64,000 bases of DNA from an uncultured Bradyrhizobium sp. Its GTDB lineage: Bacteria; Pseudomonadota; Alphaproteobacteria; Rhizobiales; Xanthobacteraceae. Shown here in pieces: positions 51,524 to 61,826 of this stretch (its first letter is position 1; every line of letters begins with the position of its first letter). The translations under genes were made by a program, and so were the position numbers. The DNA lies in the NCBI RefSeq assembly GCF_947648125.1, contig NZ_CANSMR010000019.1, positions 85,454 through 149,453 on the forward strand, in the 5' to 3' direction. A model generated the notes under the pieces. That model ran no database searches. It was not told the origin of the DNA and saw only the letters and a program-made list of their open reading frames with translations.

Positions 51524-52315
51524 ATGAGTGCCTATCAGCGGCCTCCCTATTGGAACGACGCGGCGCGCGACGCCAATGAAGATGATCCGGATGGCGGTCG
51601 GCTGATGAGCGAGCGGATCGCAAGCGAGATCCGCAGCGCGGTGCTGAGCGGCGAGATGCGGCCGGGTACGCGGATCCGGCAGGAACTTCTCGCGGCGCAT
51701 TTCGGAGCGAGCCGTATTCCCGTGCGCGAGGCGCTGAAGCAGCTCGAGAACGAGGGGCTGGTCGTGATGGCGCCGAACCGTGGCGCCTGGATTGCTGACG
51801 TCGATTCGGAAGAATCGATCGAGATCTACAAGATCCGCGAAGCGGTCGAACCGCTTGCCATCGGTGAAAGCATTCCGAACCTGACCGACGAGGACATTGA
51901 GGCGCTTGACCGGATTGTGCGCGAACTTGAGCAGGTAACCACGCTCGAGGAATACATCCAGCTTGATCGGGAGTTTCATCTGCGAACCTATTCACGCGCG
52001 CGGATGCCGCAACTGCTGGCGATGGTCGAGCGCTTCTGGAACAGCACGCAGCATTTCCGCCGGCAGTTCGTCAGCGAAACATATGCCAAGGATGGCTTTC
52101 CTTTCTCCGATCCCCAGCACGTCCTGATCATGGATGCGATCCGGGCGCGCGACGTCGACGCCGCACAGGTGTTGGTGCGCCTTCACATCCGGCGCACGCG
52201 CGTTGTCATTCAGGCGAAAGAGAGTGGGGCGGCCCAGCCGCCCCTTGCGAACCGCGGCGCGATACCGCACGCCCGCCTCGGCTCGGTCTATCGAGGAAAG
52301 AAGTCCAATGACTAG
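51524..52315 (+). CDS. GntR-family regulator, FCD type
   Basis: 263 residues; AAGGAGGG upstream of the ATG. Winged HTH at ~28-95 (IASEIRSAVLSGEMRPGTRI, SRIPVREALKQLENEGLVVM, PNRGAWIADV) and an all-helical FCD ligand domain to ~235 with metal/ligand residues typical of the family (LDREFHLRTYSRARMP, PQHVLIMDAIRARDVDAAQV). The last ~30 residues are an unstructured tail. It likely represses or activates the operon in response to the imported compound or a CoA derivative. Confidence 0.88.
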   Translation: MSAYQRPPYWNDAARDANEDDPDGGRLMSERIASEIRSAVLSGEMRPGTRIRQELLAAHFGASRIPVREALKQLENEGLVVMAPNRGAWIADVDSEESIEIYKIREAVEPLAIGESIPNLTDEDIEALDRIVRELEQVTTLEEYIQLDREFHLRTYSRARMPQLLAMVERFWNSTQHFRRQFVSETYAKDGFPFSDPQHVLIMDAIRARDVDAAQVLVRLHIRRTRVVIQAKESGAAQPPLANRGAIPHARLGSVYRGKKSND

Positions 52316-52432
52316 TTTCCGGAACAGCGGCTTTGTCCGCGCCAGAATGATGATGGCGGGCGGCCATCAGGGCCGCAAGGCTGGGTGTGGCGGCCGGCAT
52401 CGTCGCGACCGCGGCGGCAACGGGCAACGAGA

Positions 52433-54112
52433 ATGACTGCCGATTCCGATTCCGCGTCGCGTGTTCGCGCCTATGAGGAAGCCGCAGGTCTGCTGCGGGC
52501 GCATCTCGCGGAAACGCCTGTCGCTCCTCCCGATTGCAGAAGGCTGACGGCGCTCGATCTGTTTCGTGCCGCGCCGGGCGAGGCGCCGGCGGTGTTCTAT
52601 TTCGATGCGACGCAGACCTATGGCGATATTGACCGGTATAGCGACCGGCTCGCCGGCGTGTTCGCGAGCAGAGGGGTTGGGCGCGGCGACCGGGTTGCCG
52701 TCATTCTCCAGAATGTGCCGCAATTCGTCATCGTCAGTGTGGCGGCCTGGAAAGTCGGGGCCATCGTCGTCAGCCTCAACCCGATGTACCGGACGCCGGA
52801 GCTTCGCAAGCTGTTCAAGGATTGCGAACCCAAGGCGGTGATCTGCCACGATGATCAATGGGACAACGTTGTCCCGGCGGCGGCTTCGGTCGATCCCGAA
52901 CTGGTGCTCTGGACCGCCGCTCGTGAATTCCAGATGCGAAACGATGTCCGCGTGCTGCCGGAGCCGGGTGCGGCGCCGCAGGCGCACGCGCTGGCCACGA
53001 TCTTCACCGGAGACGCACCGGCGCCGCCGGCGCCGGTTCTGGCCTCCGATGACATCGGTCTGCTGCTCTACACGTCCGGAACCACGGGCGTTCCCAAGGG
53101 CGCAATGCTGACGCATCGCAATCTGGTGGCAACGGCGCTGATCTGCCGCGATCATTTCGAGCTGAACGGCATGTCGCGGATTTTCGGTGTCGCGCCGCTG
53201 TTCCACATCACCGGCTTCGAGATTCAGATGGTCGCAGCTTTCGCCGCGCATGCGGCGATGGTGCTGACCTATCGCTTCCAGCCGCAGGTCGCGCTCGATG
53301 CCTTTCTTGAATGGCGGCCGACATTCATCGTCGGCGCCATCACCGCGTTCATCGCGCTCATGAACCAGGCCGACGCGACCAGCCGCCATTTCGAGAGCTT
53401 TGTACATCTCTATTCTGGCGGCGCGCCGATTGCTCCGTCGGTCATCGATGCGTTCGCGAAACGGTTTGGGCGGGCGATCCGCAGTTCCTACGGAATGACT
53501 GAACTGACCTCTGCAAGTCACCTTGCACCCAACCAAGGTCCGATTCCCGTCGATCCCGCATCCGGCGCGCTGTCCATCGGCAAGCCGACGCCCGCCGTCG
53601 ATGCGATCGTCGTTGACGACGAGCGTCGCCCGCTCGGGCCCGGCGAGCATGGCGAGGTGGTTGTGCGCGGTTCGGGCGTGATGGCGGGCTACTGGAGAAA
53701 GCCCGCGGAAACCGACGAGGTGCTGACCAATGGTTGGCTGCACAGCGGCGACGTCGGCTTCTTTGACGAGAACGGCTGGTTCTATCTGGTGGACCGCAAG
53801 AAGGACATGATCTCCGCCTCCGGCTTCAAGGTCTGGCCGCGCGAGGTGGAAGACGTGATCTACGGCTTTCCGGGTGTGCGCGAGGCAGCCGTCGTCGGCG
53901 CCGCCGATCCGTATCGGGGCGAGACGGTGGTGGCGTTCGTATCCGCCCGGCCGGGCGCCGCCATCGATGTCGCCGCGCTCTCACGCTTTTGCCGCGAGCG
54001 ATTGGCGGCGTACAAATGCCCCGTCGACATTCGCATTCTGGACGATCTGCCTAAGACAGAGTCCGGGAAGATTACCCGAAGCACGCTCAGGGACGGCCTA
54101 CGCGGCGAGTAA
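52433..54112 (+). CDS. AMP-forming acyl-CoA ligase
   Basis: 559 residues from the ATG at 52433. ANL superfamily: P-loop [20 protein letters not shown] (~211-230), [16 protein letters not shown] (A5), [20 protein letters not shown] (hinge region), [20 protein letters not shown] and the catalytic lysine in [13 protein letters not shown] near the C-terminus. It activates a carboxylic acid with ATP and CoA. The substrate is unknown; the closest general type is long-chain/medium-chain fatty acyl or aryl-acid ligases. Confidence 0.92.
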   Translation: MTADSDSASRVRAYEEAAGLLRAHLAETPVAPPDCRRLTALDLFRAAPGEAPAVFYFDATQTYGDIDRYSDRLAGVFASRGVGRGDRVAVILQNVPQFVIVSVAAWKVGAIVVSLNPMYRTPELRKLFKDCEPKAVICHDDQWDNVVPAAASVDPELVLWTAAREFQMRNDVRVLPEPGAAPQAHALATIFTGDAPAPPAPVLASDDIGLLLYTSGTTGVPKGAMLTHRNLVATALICRDHFELNGMSRIFGVAPLFHITGFEIQMVAAFAAHAAMVLTYRFQPQVALDAFLEWRPTFIVGAITAFIALMNQADATSRHFESFVHLYSGGAPIAPSVIDAFAKRFGRAIRSSYGMTELTSASHLAPNQGPIPVDPASGALSIGKPTPAVDAIVVDDERRPLGPGEHGEVVVRGSGVMAGYWRKPAETDEVLTNGWLHSGDVGFFDENGWFYLVDRKKDMISASGFKVWPREVEDVIYGFPGVREAAVVGAADPYRGETVVAFVSARPGAAIDVAALSRFCRERLAAYKCPVDIRILDDLPKTESGKITRSTLRDGLRGE

Positions 54113-54123
54113 GGAGAGCTCAG

Positions 54124-55428
54124 GTGGATATCACGCAAAGCGAACGCAGCCGGGAACTGGCCGAGCGTATCCAGCGCTTCATGATGGAGCACATCTATCC
54201 GAATGAGCGCCGATACTATCAGGAGGCGGAGCGGCTCGGGCCTTGGGCCGTGCATCCGGTTGTCGAGGAACTGAAGCCGCTCGCACAACAGGCCGGCCTG
54301 TGGAACCTGTTTCTGCCTGTTCACGAGGACGGGCTGACGAATCTCGAATATGCGCCGCTGTGCGAGATCATGGGACGTTCCCATCTTGCTCCCGAGGTCT
54401 TCAATTGCAGTGCGCCGGACACCGGCAACATGGAGACGATCCTGCGCTACGGTACGAAAGCGCAGAAGGAGCGTTGGTTGAAGCCGTTGCTCGCAGGCGA
54501 GATTCGTTCGTCCTTTGCGATGACCGAGCCCGACGTTGCCTCATCCGATGCGACCAATGTCGCCAGCCTGATCGTGCGTGACGGCGACGATTATGTGATT
54601 AACGGTCGCAAGTGGTACACGACCGGCGCGACCGATCCGCGGTGCCAGATCATCATCTTCATGGGGCAGACCGACCCGGCGCACCCGGACCGTCACAAGC
54701 GCCAATCGATGATCCTTGTGCCGAAAGATGCGCCGGGCGTGCACGTCGTCCGCTCGCTGCCGGTGCTCGGATTCTACGGCGTGCCGGATCGCGCATCCGA
54801 GGTGATGTTCACCGATGTACGCGTGCCGGCCGCCAACATGTTGCTTGGCGAGGGGCGTGGATTCGAGATCGCACAAGGACGGCTCGGACCTGGACGCATT
54901 CACCATTGCATGCGGTTGATCGGCCTCTCCGAGCGGGTGCTTGAGCGTATGTGCCGGCGAGCGCTCAAACGCGTCGCTTTCGGCAAGCCTCTCGCCGAGC
55001 AAACGGTGACGCTCGAGCGGCTCGCCGAAGCGCGCATGAAGATCGAGCAGGCGCGGCTGCTGACTCTCAGGGCGGCCTATATGATGGATACGGTTGGTAA
55101 CAAGGCCGCGCGACAGGAAATCGCGATGATCAAAGTCGTCGCGCCAAACATGGCGCAGACGATTGTTGACTGGGCAATACAGGTTTTCGGTGGAGGTGGA
55201 ACCAACAACGACCATTTCCTTTCTGCAGCGCTCGCTACGACCCGCTTGCTGCGACTGGCCGATGGCCCCGACGAGGTCCACCGCAACCAGATAGGCAAGC
55301 TCGAGTTGCACCGTTGGCTCAATTCCGATCCGGCGCGGACCGGCGGCGGGGCCGATCCGATGTCCCCGGAAGAATCTGAATCATGGTCCGAAGGGGGCCT
55401 GTGGCCACGTCCAAAAAGTCTACCCTAG
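54124..55428 (+). CDS. acyl-CoA dehydrogenase, ACAD10/11-like
   Basis: 434 residues from a GTG with AAGGAG upstream, 11 bp after the ligase. FAD acyl-CoA dehydrogenase: [80 protein letters not shown] and [20 protein letters not shown]. The GRIHHCMR and DHFL patterns point to the ACAD10/11 branch, some members of which act in 4-hydroxy-acid breakdown together with a kinase (known for mammalian ACAD10/11 and bacterial levulinate catabolism); no kinase gene is seen here. Last gene of the operon. Confidence 0.9.
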   Translation: MDITQSERSRELAERIQRFMMEHIYPNERRYYQEAERLGPWAVHPVVEELKPLAQQAGLWNLFLPVHEDGLTNLEYAPLCEIMGRSHLAPEVFNCSAPDTGNMETILRYGTKAQKERWLKPLLAGEIRSSFAMTEPDVASSDATNVASLIVRDGDDYVINGRKWYTTGATDPRCQIIIFMGQTDPAHPDRHKRQSMILVPKDAPGVHVVRSLPVLGFYGVPDRASEVMFTDVRVPAANMLLGEGRGFEIAQGRLGPGRIHHCMRLIGLSERVLERMCRRALKRVAFGKPLAEQTVTLERLAEARMKIEQARLLTLRAAYMMDTVGNKAARQEIAMIKVVAPNMAQTIVDWAIQVFGGGGTNNDHFLSAALATTRLLRLADGPDEVHRNQIGKLELHRWLNSDPARTGGGADPMSPEESESWSEGGLWPRPKSLP

Positions 55429-56068
55429 ATGGGTCCGGAAGGTGCGGGGCTTACCCACTACGTGTCGAAACTGCCCGGCCCGCCTCGGAAGTTTCATCTA
55501 CGGACGACGGTGAAAATGTCAGACCCCGCTGCATCCCCGGCAGAGCCGGAGGCATCCCTTGTTGGGCTGGGGGCTAATGAGGATGCATGCAAGATTTGCG
55601 ACAGAACAACTTAAAGGCCTACTTGATCTTTGGCCTGCGCTTGCGATCGATTCGTCGGAATCCGATCGATCGGACCGCAACATCGATTTTCAGGTCAACC
55701 GGCTGCGGGCGCCCGCAGCGCGATCGAATATCTCTACTTCACGTCGGCGCGTCATCTCGTCTCGGAACACGCACGCGCCAACGTCATGCGGGGCATGATT
55801 GCGCACGTGACTAGGCTGCACGGCGAGCAGGCGTTTCCCGCCTTCGTTCGTGCACGGACGGGGTTGGTCGCGGCACCTGACCGCGTCCGTGACCTGCGTC
55901 GACCTGATGCAGAGAAGTCACATCCCGGCATTTGTGTGGCTTTCAAATATTGAGCAAACAATTGGCTGCTAGGAAACCACGACCGGCTTGATTTGGCCGG
56001 CCAGCACGCAAGGTGGCATCCGGCATGTCTCGTTTGGCCTGGGTCCCCGTGAAAAGCGGGTGATATCC
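55429..56068. other. 640-bp intergenic region
   Basis: No gene is supported. A plus-strand patch around 55700-55950 (AIEYLYFTSARHLVSEHARA, NVMRGMIAHVTRLHGEQAFP) has some coding character but lacks a start and a known family. The right end contains the promoter of the autotransporter gene. Confidence 0.4.
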
Positions 56069-58702
56069 ATGGCGCGTCCGGCACATCCCGTTGCAATCCG
56101 TCCGATCCGTGATCGCGCCGACCCAGTGTCGGCGATCGCTCTGACCGCAAAATGGTCTGGTAACGGATGGCTGTCGCGTCATCGCCAATCATCGCGGGCA
56201 GGCGCCGCGATGATCTCGGCCACCGCCGTCTGCCTGTCGATTGCGTCCGCCGCCAGCGCGCGAGCCGAGACCGTGGAATGGATCGGAACGGGAAACTGGT
56301 TCACCGCCGCCAACTGGAAAACGATCCCCGACGGCGATCCGATCCTGCCGGACATCAATGACAACGTTTTTATCTATCGAACCGGACCGGTGATCGACAA
56401 GCCCGGCGCCTTCAGCGACAACCTCGTTGTCGCCGGACCGAATGGATCGTTCGCGATTACGGCCGGCGGGATCCTCGTGACTTCGACCAGCGCTAGTCTG
56501 GGAGTCGGTATCAACACGTCTGGTACAGCAACGGTTACCGGCGATGGCGCGACATGGGATAGTATCAAAGCTCTCAGTCTCGGCAGCGGCGGTGGCGTTG
56601 GGCATCTGGTCGTGTCTAACGGTGGCAAGGTGAATGCCAACGACGTCGTTCTGGGCGCAGGCGCGGCGGCGGCGGACAGCACCATCACCGTCAGCGGGCG
56701 ATCTTCAGAGCTGCATGCCTATGAATCCCTCGTCATCGGGGCCGGCGCCGGCACGCGTGGCAAAGTCGTTGTCAGCGACGGCGGGACTGTCAGCAGCGGC
56801 AATTTCTTTACGCTCGATTCGACCATCGGCGGTTCGAACGTCTTCATCGGAGGCAGCACGACGAATGCGGCAGATGCCACCGCTCCGGGCTTCATCAAGG
56901 TGAACCAGATTGAATTTGGCGGCTCCGGCAACAGCATCAACTTCAACCACACCGACACGACCCGGACCTATGTGTTCGCGCCAATCCTGTCAGGCAATGG
57001 CATCCTGAACTTCATCAACGGTGCGACGGTGCTGACGGCCGACAGCAGTAACTTTGTCGGACCGACCAACGTCCGCGAGAAAGGCACGCTGATCGTCAAG
57101 GGGTCGCTGGCCGGCTCGGACGTCGCCGTGTGGGGCGTTCTGGGCGGCAACGGCAATGTGAAAAGCGCGACCATCAATGGTGGCGGCAAGATCGAGCCCG
57201 GCAATTCGATCGGCACGCTGCATATCAAGAACAATTTTGCGATGGGAGCCGGGTCGACGTATCGCGTCGAGCTCAGCGGCACGGCCAGTGACCTGATCGT
57301 CGTGGGCGGCACCGCGAACATCCAGAGTTCGCTGTTCGAGGTTGCGCACGACACCGATACCTCGTCAGCGCCGGTATTGCCCGGCAAGACCTACACGATC
57401 CTCACCACGCAGGGCGGCCTGACGGTCGCATCTCCGTCGGTGGCGATCGCGGATTTCCCGTTCGTTGCGTTTACGCTGAGCACCGACGCCTTCAACGGCT
57501 ATCTGACGACCTCGCGCAGCTCGGAACGGTTCGCCGATCTGGCCTCGACGCCCAACCAGAAGGCCGTGGCCAACGCGCTGGACACGGCCGCGGCCACCAA
57601 TCCGGCATGGCAGCAGGTGGTGGGCGCAACCGAAGCCCAGGCGCGCGCCGCCTTCATCAGTCTCAGCAACGCCTCGATCCATGCCAACGCGGCCGGCGTC
57701 CTGTCCGAGCAGTCGCAATATCTGCGCGATGCCGTGACCGGCCGGTTGCGGCGGGATTTTGACTACGGCACGCCGTTGGCGCCGGCGGGCAGCGCGCTAT
57801 CCTATGCAGCGGAGGCGCCGCGCAACGCTTATGCCGCAGCGGGACTACCGTTCTATGAAGCCCCGCCGCTGGCTGCTGCGCCGACGCCGGCGCAGGTCTA
57901 TGCAGTGTGGGCGCAGGCGCTGGGCAGCCAGGGTTCGCTCAAGGGCGACGGCAACGCGGCGCAGACCGATCACTCGCTCGGCGGCGTGATCTCCGGCATT
58001 GATGTCACCTTCGACGGCAGGTGGCGCGTCGGCCTGGCGGGCGGGTACAGCCAGTCCAGTTTCAGCTCCACCAGCATCGCCGCATCCGGCTCGAGCGAGA
58101 GTTACCATGTCGCGCTTTATGGCGGCGGTCAGGTCGGCGCGTGGGGCCTGCGCGGCGGCGCCAGCTTCTCGTGGAACGACATCGTCACCACGCGACAGAT
58201 TGCCGTGGTCAATGTCGTGGAAACCCAACGCGGCGTCGATGCCCTGAAGACGACGCAGGTGTTTGGTGAGGTCGGCCACACCTATGGCTTCAAGGCCGGC
58301 GCGCTGGAGCCGTTCGCCAATATTGCCTATGTGCGTGTCGATGGCGGCGTCAACGAAACCGGCATGGCGGCAATGACCGGGTCGGCGACGCTCGATACCA
58401 CCTACACGACGCTGGGTCTGCGTGGCGCGGCGGCGTTGACCAGCGCGCTGACGGCACGGGGCACACTCGGATGGCGACATGCGTTGGGCGACATCACGCC
58501 GGAGGCCGCTCTGGCCTTCCAGCCCGGTGGGGCGGCGTTCACCCTCGCTGGCGCCCCGATTGCGCGCGACGCTCTCGTTGCCGAAGCCGGCCTCGACCTC
58601 GCTGTTGCCGCCAACGCCTCGCTCGGCGTTTCCTGGAGCGGCCAGTTCGCCGACCAAAGCCGCAGCAATGCCGTCAAGGGCAATTTCAGCTGGAGATTCT
58701 GA
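56069..58702 (+). CDS. classical autotransporter with passenger and beta-barrel
   Basis: 877 residues from the ATG at 56069 (GGGTGA upstream); a TTG at 55988 is an alternative. The signal region is extended (membrane segment near AAMISATAVCLSIASAASARA). The passenger (~100-500) is made of Gly/Asn/Thr-rich beta-helix repeats (GVGHLVVSNGGKVNANDVVL, GAGTRGKVVVSDGGTVSSGN, LSGNGILNFINGATVLTADS). The C-terminal ~290 residues are the autotransporter barrel (VYAVWAQALGSQGSLKGDGN, VTFDGRWRVGLAGGYSQSSF, LGLRGAAALTSALTARGTLG), ending in FSWRF with a terminal aromatic residue. It delivers the passenger to the cell surface; no protease or lipase motif is seen. Confidence 0.92.
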   Translation: MARPAHPVAIRPIRDRADPVSAIALTAKWSGNGWLSRHRQSSRAGAAMISATAVCLSIASAASARAETVEWIGTGNWFTAANWKTIPDGDPILPDINDNVFIYRTGPVIDKPGAFSDNLVVAGPNGSFAITAGGILVTSTSASLGVGINTSGTATVTGDGATWDSIKALSLGSGGGVGHLVVSNGGKVNANDVVLGAGAAAADSTITVSGRSSELHAYESLVIGAGAGTRGKVVVSDGGTVSSGNFFTLDSTIGGSNVFIGGSTTNAADATAPGFIKVNQIEFGGSGNSINFNHTDTTRTYVFAPILSGNGILNFINGATVLTADSSNFVGPTNVREKGTLIVKGSLAGSDVAVWGVLGGNGNVKSATINGGGKIEPGNSIGTLHIKNNFAMGAGSTYRVELSGTASDLIVVGGTANIQSSLFEVAHDTDTSSAPVLPGKTYTILTTQGGLTVASPSVAIADFPFVAFTLSTDAFNGYLTTSRSSERFADLASTPNQKAVANALDTAAATNPAWQQVVGATEAQARAAFISLSNASIHANAAGVLSEQSQYLRDAVTGRLRRDFDYGTPLAPAGSALSYAAEAPRNAYAAAGLPFYEAPPLAAAPTPAQVYAVWAQALGSQGSLKGDGNAAQTDHSLGGVISGIDVTFDGRWRVGLAGGYSQSSFSSTSIAASGSSESYHVALYGGGQVGAWGLRGGASFSWNDIVTTRQIAVVNVVETQRGVDALKTTQVFGEVGHTYGFKAGALEPFANIAYVRVDGGVNETGMAAMTGSATLDTTYTTLGLRGAAALTSALTARGTLGWRHALGDITPEAALAFQPGGAAFTLAGAPIARDALVAEAGLDLAVAANASLGVSWSGQFADQSRSNAVKGNFSWRF

Positions 58703-58730
58703 CTTCAGTCAGGTGAGCACACGAGGCTTT

Positions 58731-60326
58731 TCAACGTCGCAGGAACGAGCCGAGTCCGTTAGCGTCGAGATATTCGATCGTCACTTCACGCGCCGGCTCC
58801 TTGCCGGACCGTTTGAAGGTGACCGACGACAGCGAGCCGTCGGTCTGGTTCTCGCTGGAAGGGCTAACCGAAAACACATCACCATCCCAGTGCGTCAGCA
58901 TGTATGGCGTGCCCGACGGGCCAATCTTCAGTTCCAGATGGCCACTCACCTCGACGATCTCGACATTTCCGAAATAAGCGTTGGCATAAACGCCGGCGTA
59001 GGACGAAACCTTTGCCGCCGGCGCTGGATTGGCGGGCGGTGACTTGCCGACGAGATCGCCCGTCGGCGCCATGAGTCCGGCCATGATGGGAACATAGGCG
59101 GCAAACCAATCCCGCGTTACCGTGCCGAACTGGACAAGATCCGTGAAGTACGCACCGAGTGCCTCCGCCGAACCGCTCGGCGCCGCGTTGGTCAGCACAA
59201 CGATCCCGATCCCGGCTGATGGAATCATCGCGTAATGGGTCCCGGCGCCCAACGCGAAGGCGCCGGAATGACTGATCATCGTCCGGCCAGCCGGTGTGAT
59301 TCCGACGCCGAATCCATATCCGTAGAAGCCTGGCCTGGCGTCGACCGCGGAGGAATGGGTCGAAATGATTTCGGCCGTCACGGCCGGAAGCAGCGCTTCC
59401 GCTGGAATGATCTGCCGGCCTTCGAATGTACCGTTCTGCAGCACCAACGCCATCCATCGGGCGAGATCGTTTGCCGATGAACTGACGCCGCCCGCCGGCG
59501 ACTCCGCGTCGGGCAAACGTTGATACTTCGGCTGGAAGCCGTCGCCGACCTTCACATGACCCAAGGCGCGGTTCGGTCGCTTTTCGAAATCGGCGAAGCG
59601 CGAACTGGTCGCGGTCATGCCGAGTGGCTTGTAAAGGACGGCTTCGGAAAGACTTTCCCAGTCCTGACCCGATGCGGCCGCCACGGACTCCGCCGCTGCC
59701 GTCAGGCCGAAATTTGTATAGGCGTAAACGTTACGGAAGCTGTGAAGCCGCAGCAGGCCCAGGCGCTCCAGCACGGTTCGTCTGTCATAGCCGAGATCTT
59801 CCAGATCATCGCCGGCGTGATCCGGCAGACCCGAGCGATGACTGAACATGTCGGCAATGGTGACATGCTGCGTGATCCACGGGTCGGTCAACTTGAGCCA
59901 GGGCAAGTGCGCGACGACAGGAGTGTCCCACTTGACGATGCCCGCGCCGACCTGATGGGCCACGACGCTGGCTGCGAGGGATTTCGAAAGCGAAGCGATC
60001 TGAAACACGGTGTCTGCGTCGATCGGCTGGCTCTCCCCGATTTTCCGGACGCCAAAACCCTTCGCGTAGACCGTCTTGCCATCCCGCACTACCGCGATCG
60101 CCATGCCCGGTATGCCGCTCCTCTTCATGACGTCGCTGGCGATCGCGTCGAGGCTGGCAATGGCCTTGTCGATCTGGCCATCTGGAATCGGAACGCCGGC
60201 AGTCTGGGGCGGTGATGTATCGGCAAGGCCCGGCATCGGCGTGTTGGCCCAGAGAAGACAGACCAGCCCGGTGGCAAATAGCTTCTTGGTCGGGCGAAGT
60301 GCCGCAAACGACTTCAGCAAAGGCAT
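58731..60326 (-). CDS. exported serine hydrolase of beta-lactamase/PBP-like fold
   Basis: 531 residues. Signal peptide to about PGLADT. Class-C beta-lactamase-like domain: SxxK motif SLSK with Ser112 and Lys115, YxN motif YTN (203-205) and an HSG motif (SHSGAF) in place of KTG. A C-terminal extension of ~120 residues (DUF3471-like, YAGVYANAYFGNVEIVEVSG) follows. The family includes esterases, D-aminopeptidases and flp-type proteins; beta-lactam hydrolysis is unlikely. It is convergent with the autotransporter, with only 28 bp and a small CTGAC/GTCAG hairpin between. Confidence 0.88.
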   Translation of the reverse strand: MPLLKSFAALRPTKKLFATGLVCLLWANTPMPGLADTSPPQTAGVPIPDGQIDKAIASLDAIASDVMKRSGIPGMAIAVVRDGKTVYAKGFGVRKIGESQPIDADTVFQIASLSKSLAASVVAHQVGAGIVKWDTPVVAHLPWLKLTDPWITQHVTIADMFSHRSGLPDHAGDDLEDLGYDRRTVLERLGLLRLHSFRNVYAYTNFGLTAAAESVAAASGQDWESLSEAVLYKPLGMTATSSRFADFEKRPNRALGHVKVGDGFQPKYQRLPDAESPAGGVSSSANDLARWMALVLQNGTFEGRQIIPAEALLPAVTAEIISTHSSAVDARPGFYGYGFGVGITPAGRTMISHSGAFALGAGTHYAMIPSAGIGIVVLTNAAPSGSAEALGAYFTDLVQFGTVTRDWFAAYVPIMAGLMAPTGDLVGKSPPANPAPAAKVSSYAGVYANAYFGNVEIVEVSGHLELKIGPSGTPYMLTHWDGDVFSVSPSSENQTDGSLSSVTFKRSGKEPAREVTIEYLDANGLGSFLRR

Positions 60327-61115
60327 GATACGGCGCTCCGGCGTTCAGAATTGTCGTGCGCGGTTCTACGAACAGCGGCCGTACCGCTGCCGAATCCGTC
60401 CAGTGTAATCGATCTCTCTACCCAAAAACCATAACGTTCGATCTCGCAAACGAGGTCAAAAGGCGAGTTCGTGGTAAAGGCCGCTATCGGTGCCGAGCGG
60501 ACGCTTGCGAAACATAGTCGACCGTTGATAGTCCGTTCGACGATAAAAAGCGCACCGCACTGTTTGGCCTTATCTTGCGATAACGCCGTCGAATCTATGA
60601 TCGAAGACGAGGGACTTTTCGCCAGATCGAATGCGCAGAGGTCGTTTGATGTTGGTGAAGCAGGCCGATGGGCGACGATGGAATAGTGCCGCTGATTTGC
60701 CCGACGTGTCAAAATGTTTTGGCTGGTAAAGCATCCATGCCAGCGACCACTTGCTACTTTGCATGGGGTTGTTTTCGATATTTTGGTTGGGAGCGCAGCG
60801 CGGCGCCTTCCAGTCCGTCTTCGCTTTCGGTTCGTTCGAGCTATGCCGGACACCACGCTTCACCCTTCAGGCCCCGCGTGGCTGCGCCACGCGTCGCCAG
60901 GCGGAGGGCGAAGCATGGTGGGCCCGGCAAGACTCGACCTGCAACCAGACCGAAAGGGTGCGGACCCAGTCGTTTCTGGAAAGATTGGGCTCAGGTTCCT
61001 GACTCGGGCACGGTGCGCCACAATGATGGAACCTATATGAAGAGGGAGTGGCTCAAATCCCGTGCAGACGCTATGGGATGGTTGGAGTTCATTTGGGAAA
61101 TGACGTCTGCATCTC
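60327..61115. other. 789-bp region with a tRNA fragment, no intact gene
   Basis: Open frames here have no recognisable product. The region includes a GC hairpin CGCGTGGC / GCCACGCG (60875-60893) and the tRNA 3' fragment at 60916. The rest is lower in GC than the genes around it. It could be a former integration site. Confidence 0.45.
60916..60952 (-). tRNA. decayed 3' fragment of a CAT-anticodon tRNA (not functional)
   Basis: Read on the minus strand this is CGGTCTGGTTGCAGG, TCGAGTCTTGCCGGG and CCCACCA. It matches the 3' half of the Rhizobiales tRNA with GGTTCGAGTCCTGCC in its T-arm (as I recall it), including the discriminator and CCA. One T of the TTCGA T-loop is missing and one C is changed. 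The anticodon arm and 5' half are absent, so it cannot be a functional tRNA. Such fragments are typical leftovers of integrase attachment. Confidence 0.55.
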
Positions 61116-61826
61116 ATGCAGTTTCGATGGCGTTTCTGGTTCCGCGGCTTTTTTTCCCTAGGCATGTTCTGGGCTTGTGCGGTGTCGGCACAAACCGCGC
61201 AGCCGGCGAGCCAGGCCTGGTTCGACATTCCCTCCCAACCGCTCGCGTCGGCGCTCGACGCCTATAGCAAGACGACCGGCGTCGTCATCGCCTATAATGG
61301 CAATCTTGCGGTTGGACGGCTCTCGAATCCGGTGAAAGGGCAGTTCAATCCTCAGCAAGCCATTCTGCTTCTTCTGAAAGGCAGTGGATTGGTCGCAGAC
61401 TACACCGCATCCGATGCCATCGTCGTCGTTCCAGCGCCGAATGAAACTTCTGTGACGCGATCGCCATCGGCGATCGCGCAAGCGGCCTTGTCACAACAGA
61501 GCGCTATTGAACGGCGATACTCCGCACTGCTACAGGAGCGGCTCAACAATGCCTTGTGCGCTCAGCGTGCGACGAGGCCCGGTACCTACCGGGCCGCAAT
61601 CAGCTTTTGGGTCGGATCTTCTGGCAGTGTGACGAGGGTGAAGCTTTTAGGGACGACCGGCGACCCGCAACGGGATGCAGCGATTGCGGAGGCGGCGCGT
61701 CGCGTATCCGCAGGCGAAGCTCCCCCTGCGCAGATGACGCAACCCTTCACCATGGTTATCCTGCCGCGGGCGTCCGGCGGCACCGTCGACTGTCCGCGGG
61801 GTGAAGGCGGCCGACAAGATGAGTGA
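61116..61826 (+). CDS. exported STN-domain protein with TonB-C-like end
   Basis: 236 residues; the ribosome site is weak. Signal peptide (FFSLGMFWACAVSAQTAQ) followed by a secretin/TonB short N-terminal (STN) domain at ~34-110: FDIPSQPLASALDAYSKTTG, VVIAYNGNLAVGRLSNPVKG. The C-terminal ~90 residues (RTYRA-like GTYRAAISFWVGSSGSVTRV, LLGTTGDPQRDAAIAEAARR) resemble the TonB C-terminal/TonB-like fold. STN domains normally cap TonB receptors and talk to FecR; here it is free-standing. It overlaps the sigma-factor gene by 8 bp. Confidence 0.8.
   Translation: MQFRWRFWFRGFFSLGMFWACAVSAQTAQPASQAWFDIPSQPLASALDAYSKTTGVVIAYNGNLAVGRLSNPVKGQFNPQQAILLLLKGSGLVADYTASDAIVVVPAPNETSVTRSPSAIAQAALSQQSAIERRYSALLQERLNNALCAQRATRPGTYRAAISFWVGSSGSVTRVKLLGTTGDPQRDAAIAEAARRVSAGEAPPAQMTQPFTMVILPRASGGTVDCPRGEGGRQDE

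Noticed and set aside
58731-60326. True beta-lactamase resistance gene
   Set aside because: The KTG box is HSG, and the C-terminal extension matches the broader esterase/peptidase family.
60668-61267. 199-codon plus-strand frame
   Set aside because: It runs through the tRNA fragment and into the STN gene in another frame, with no ribosome site or domain.
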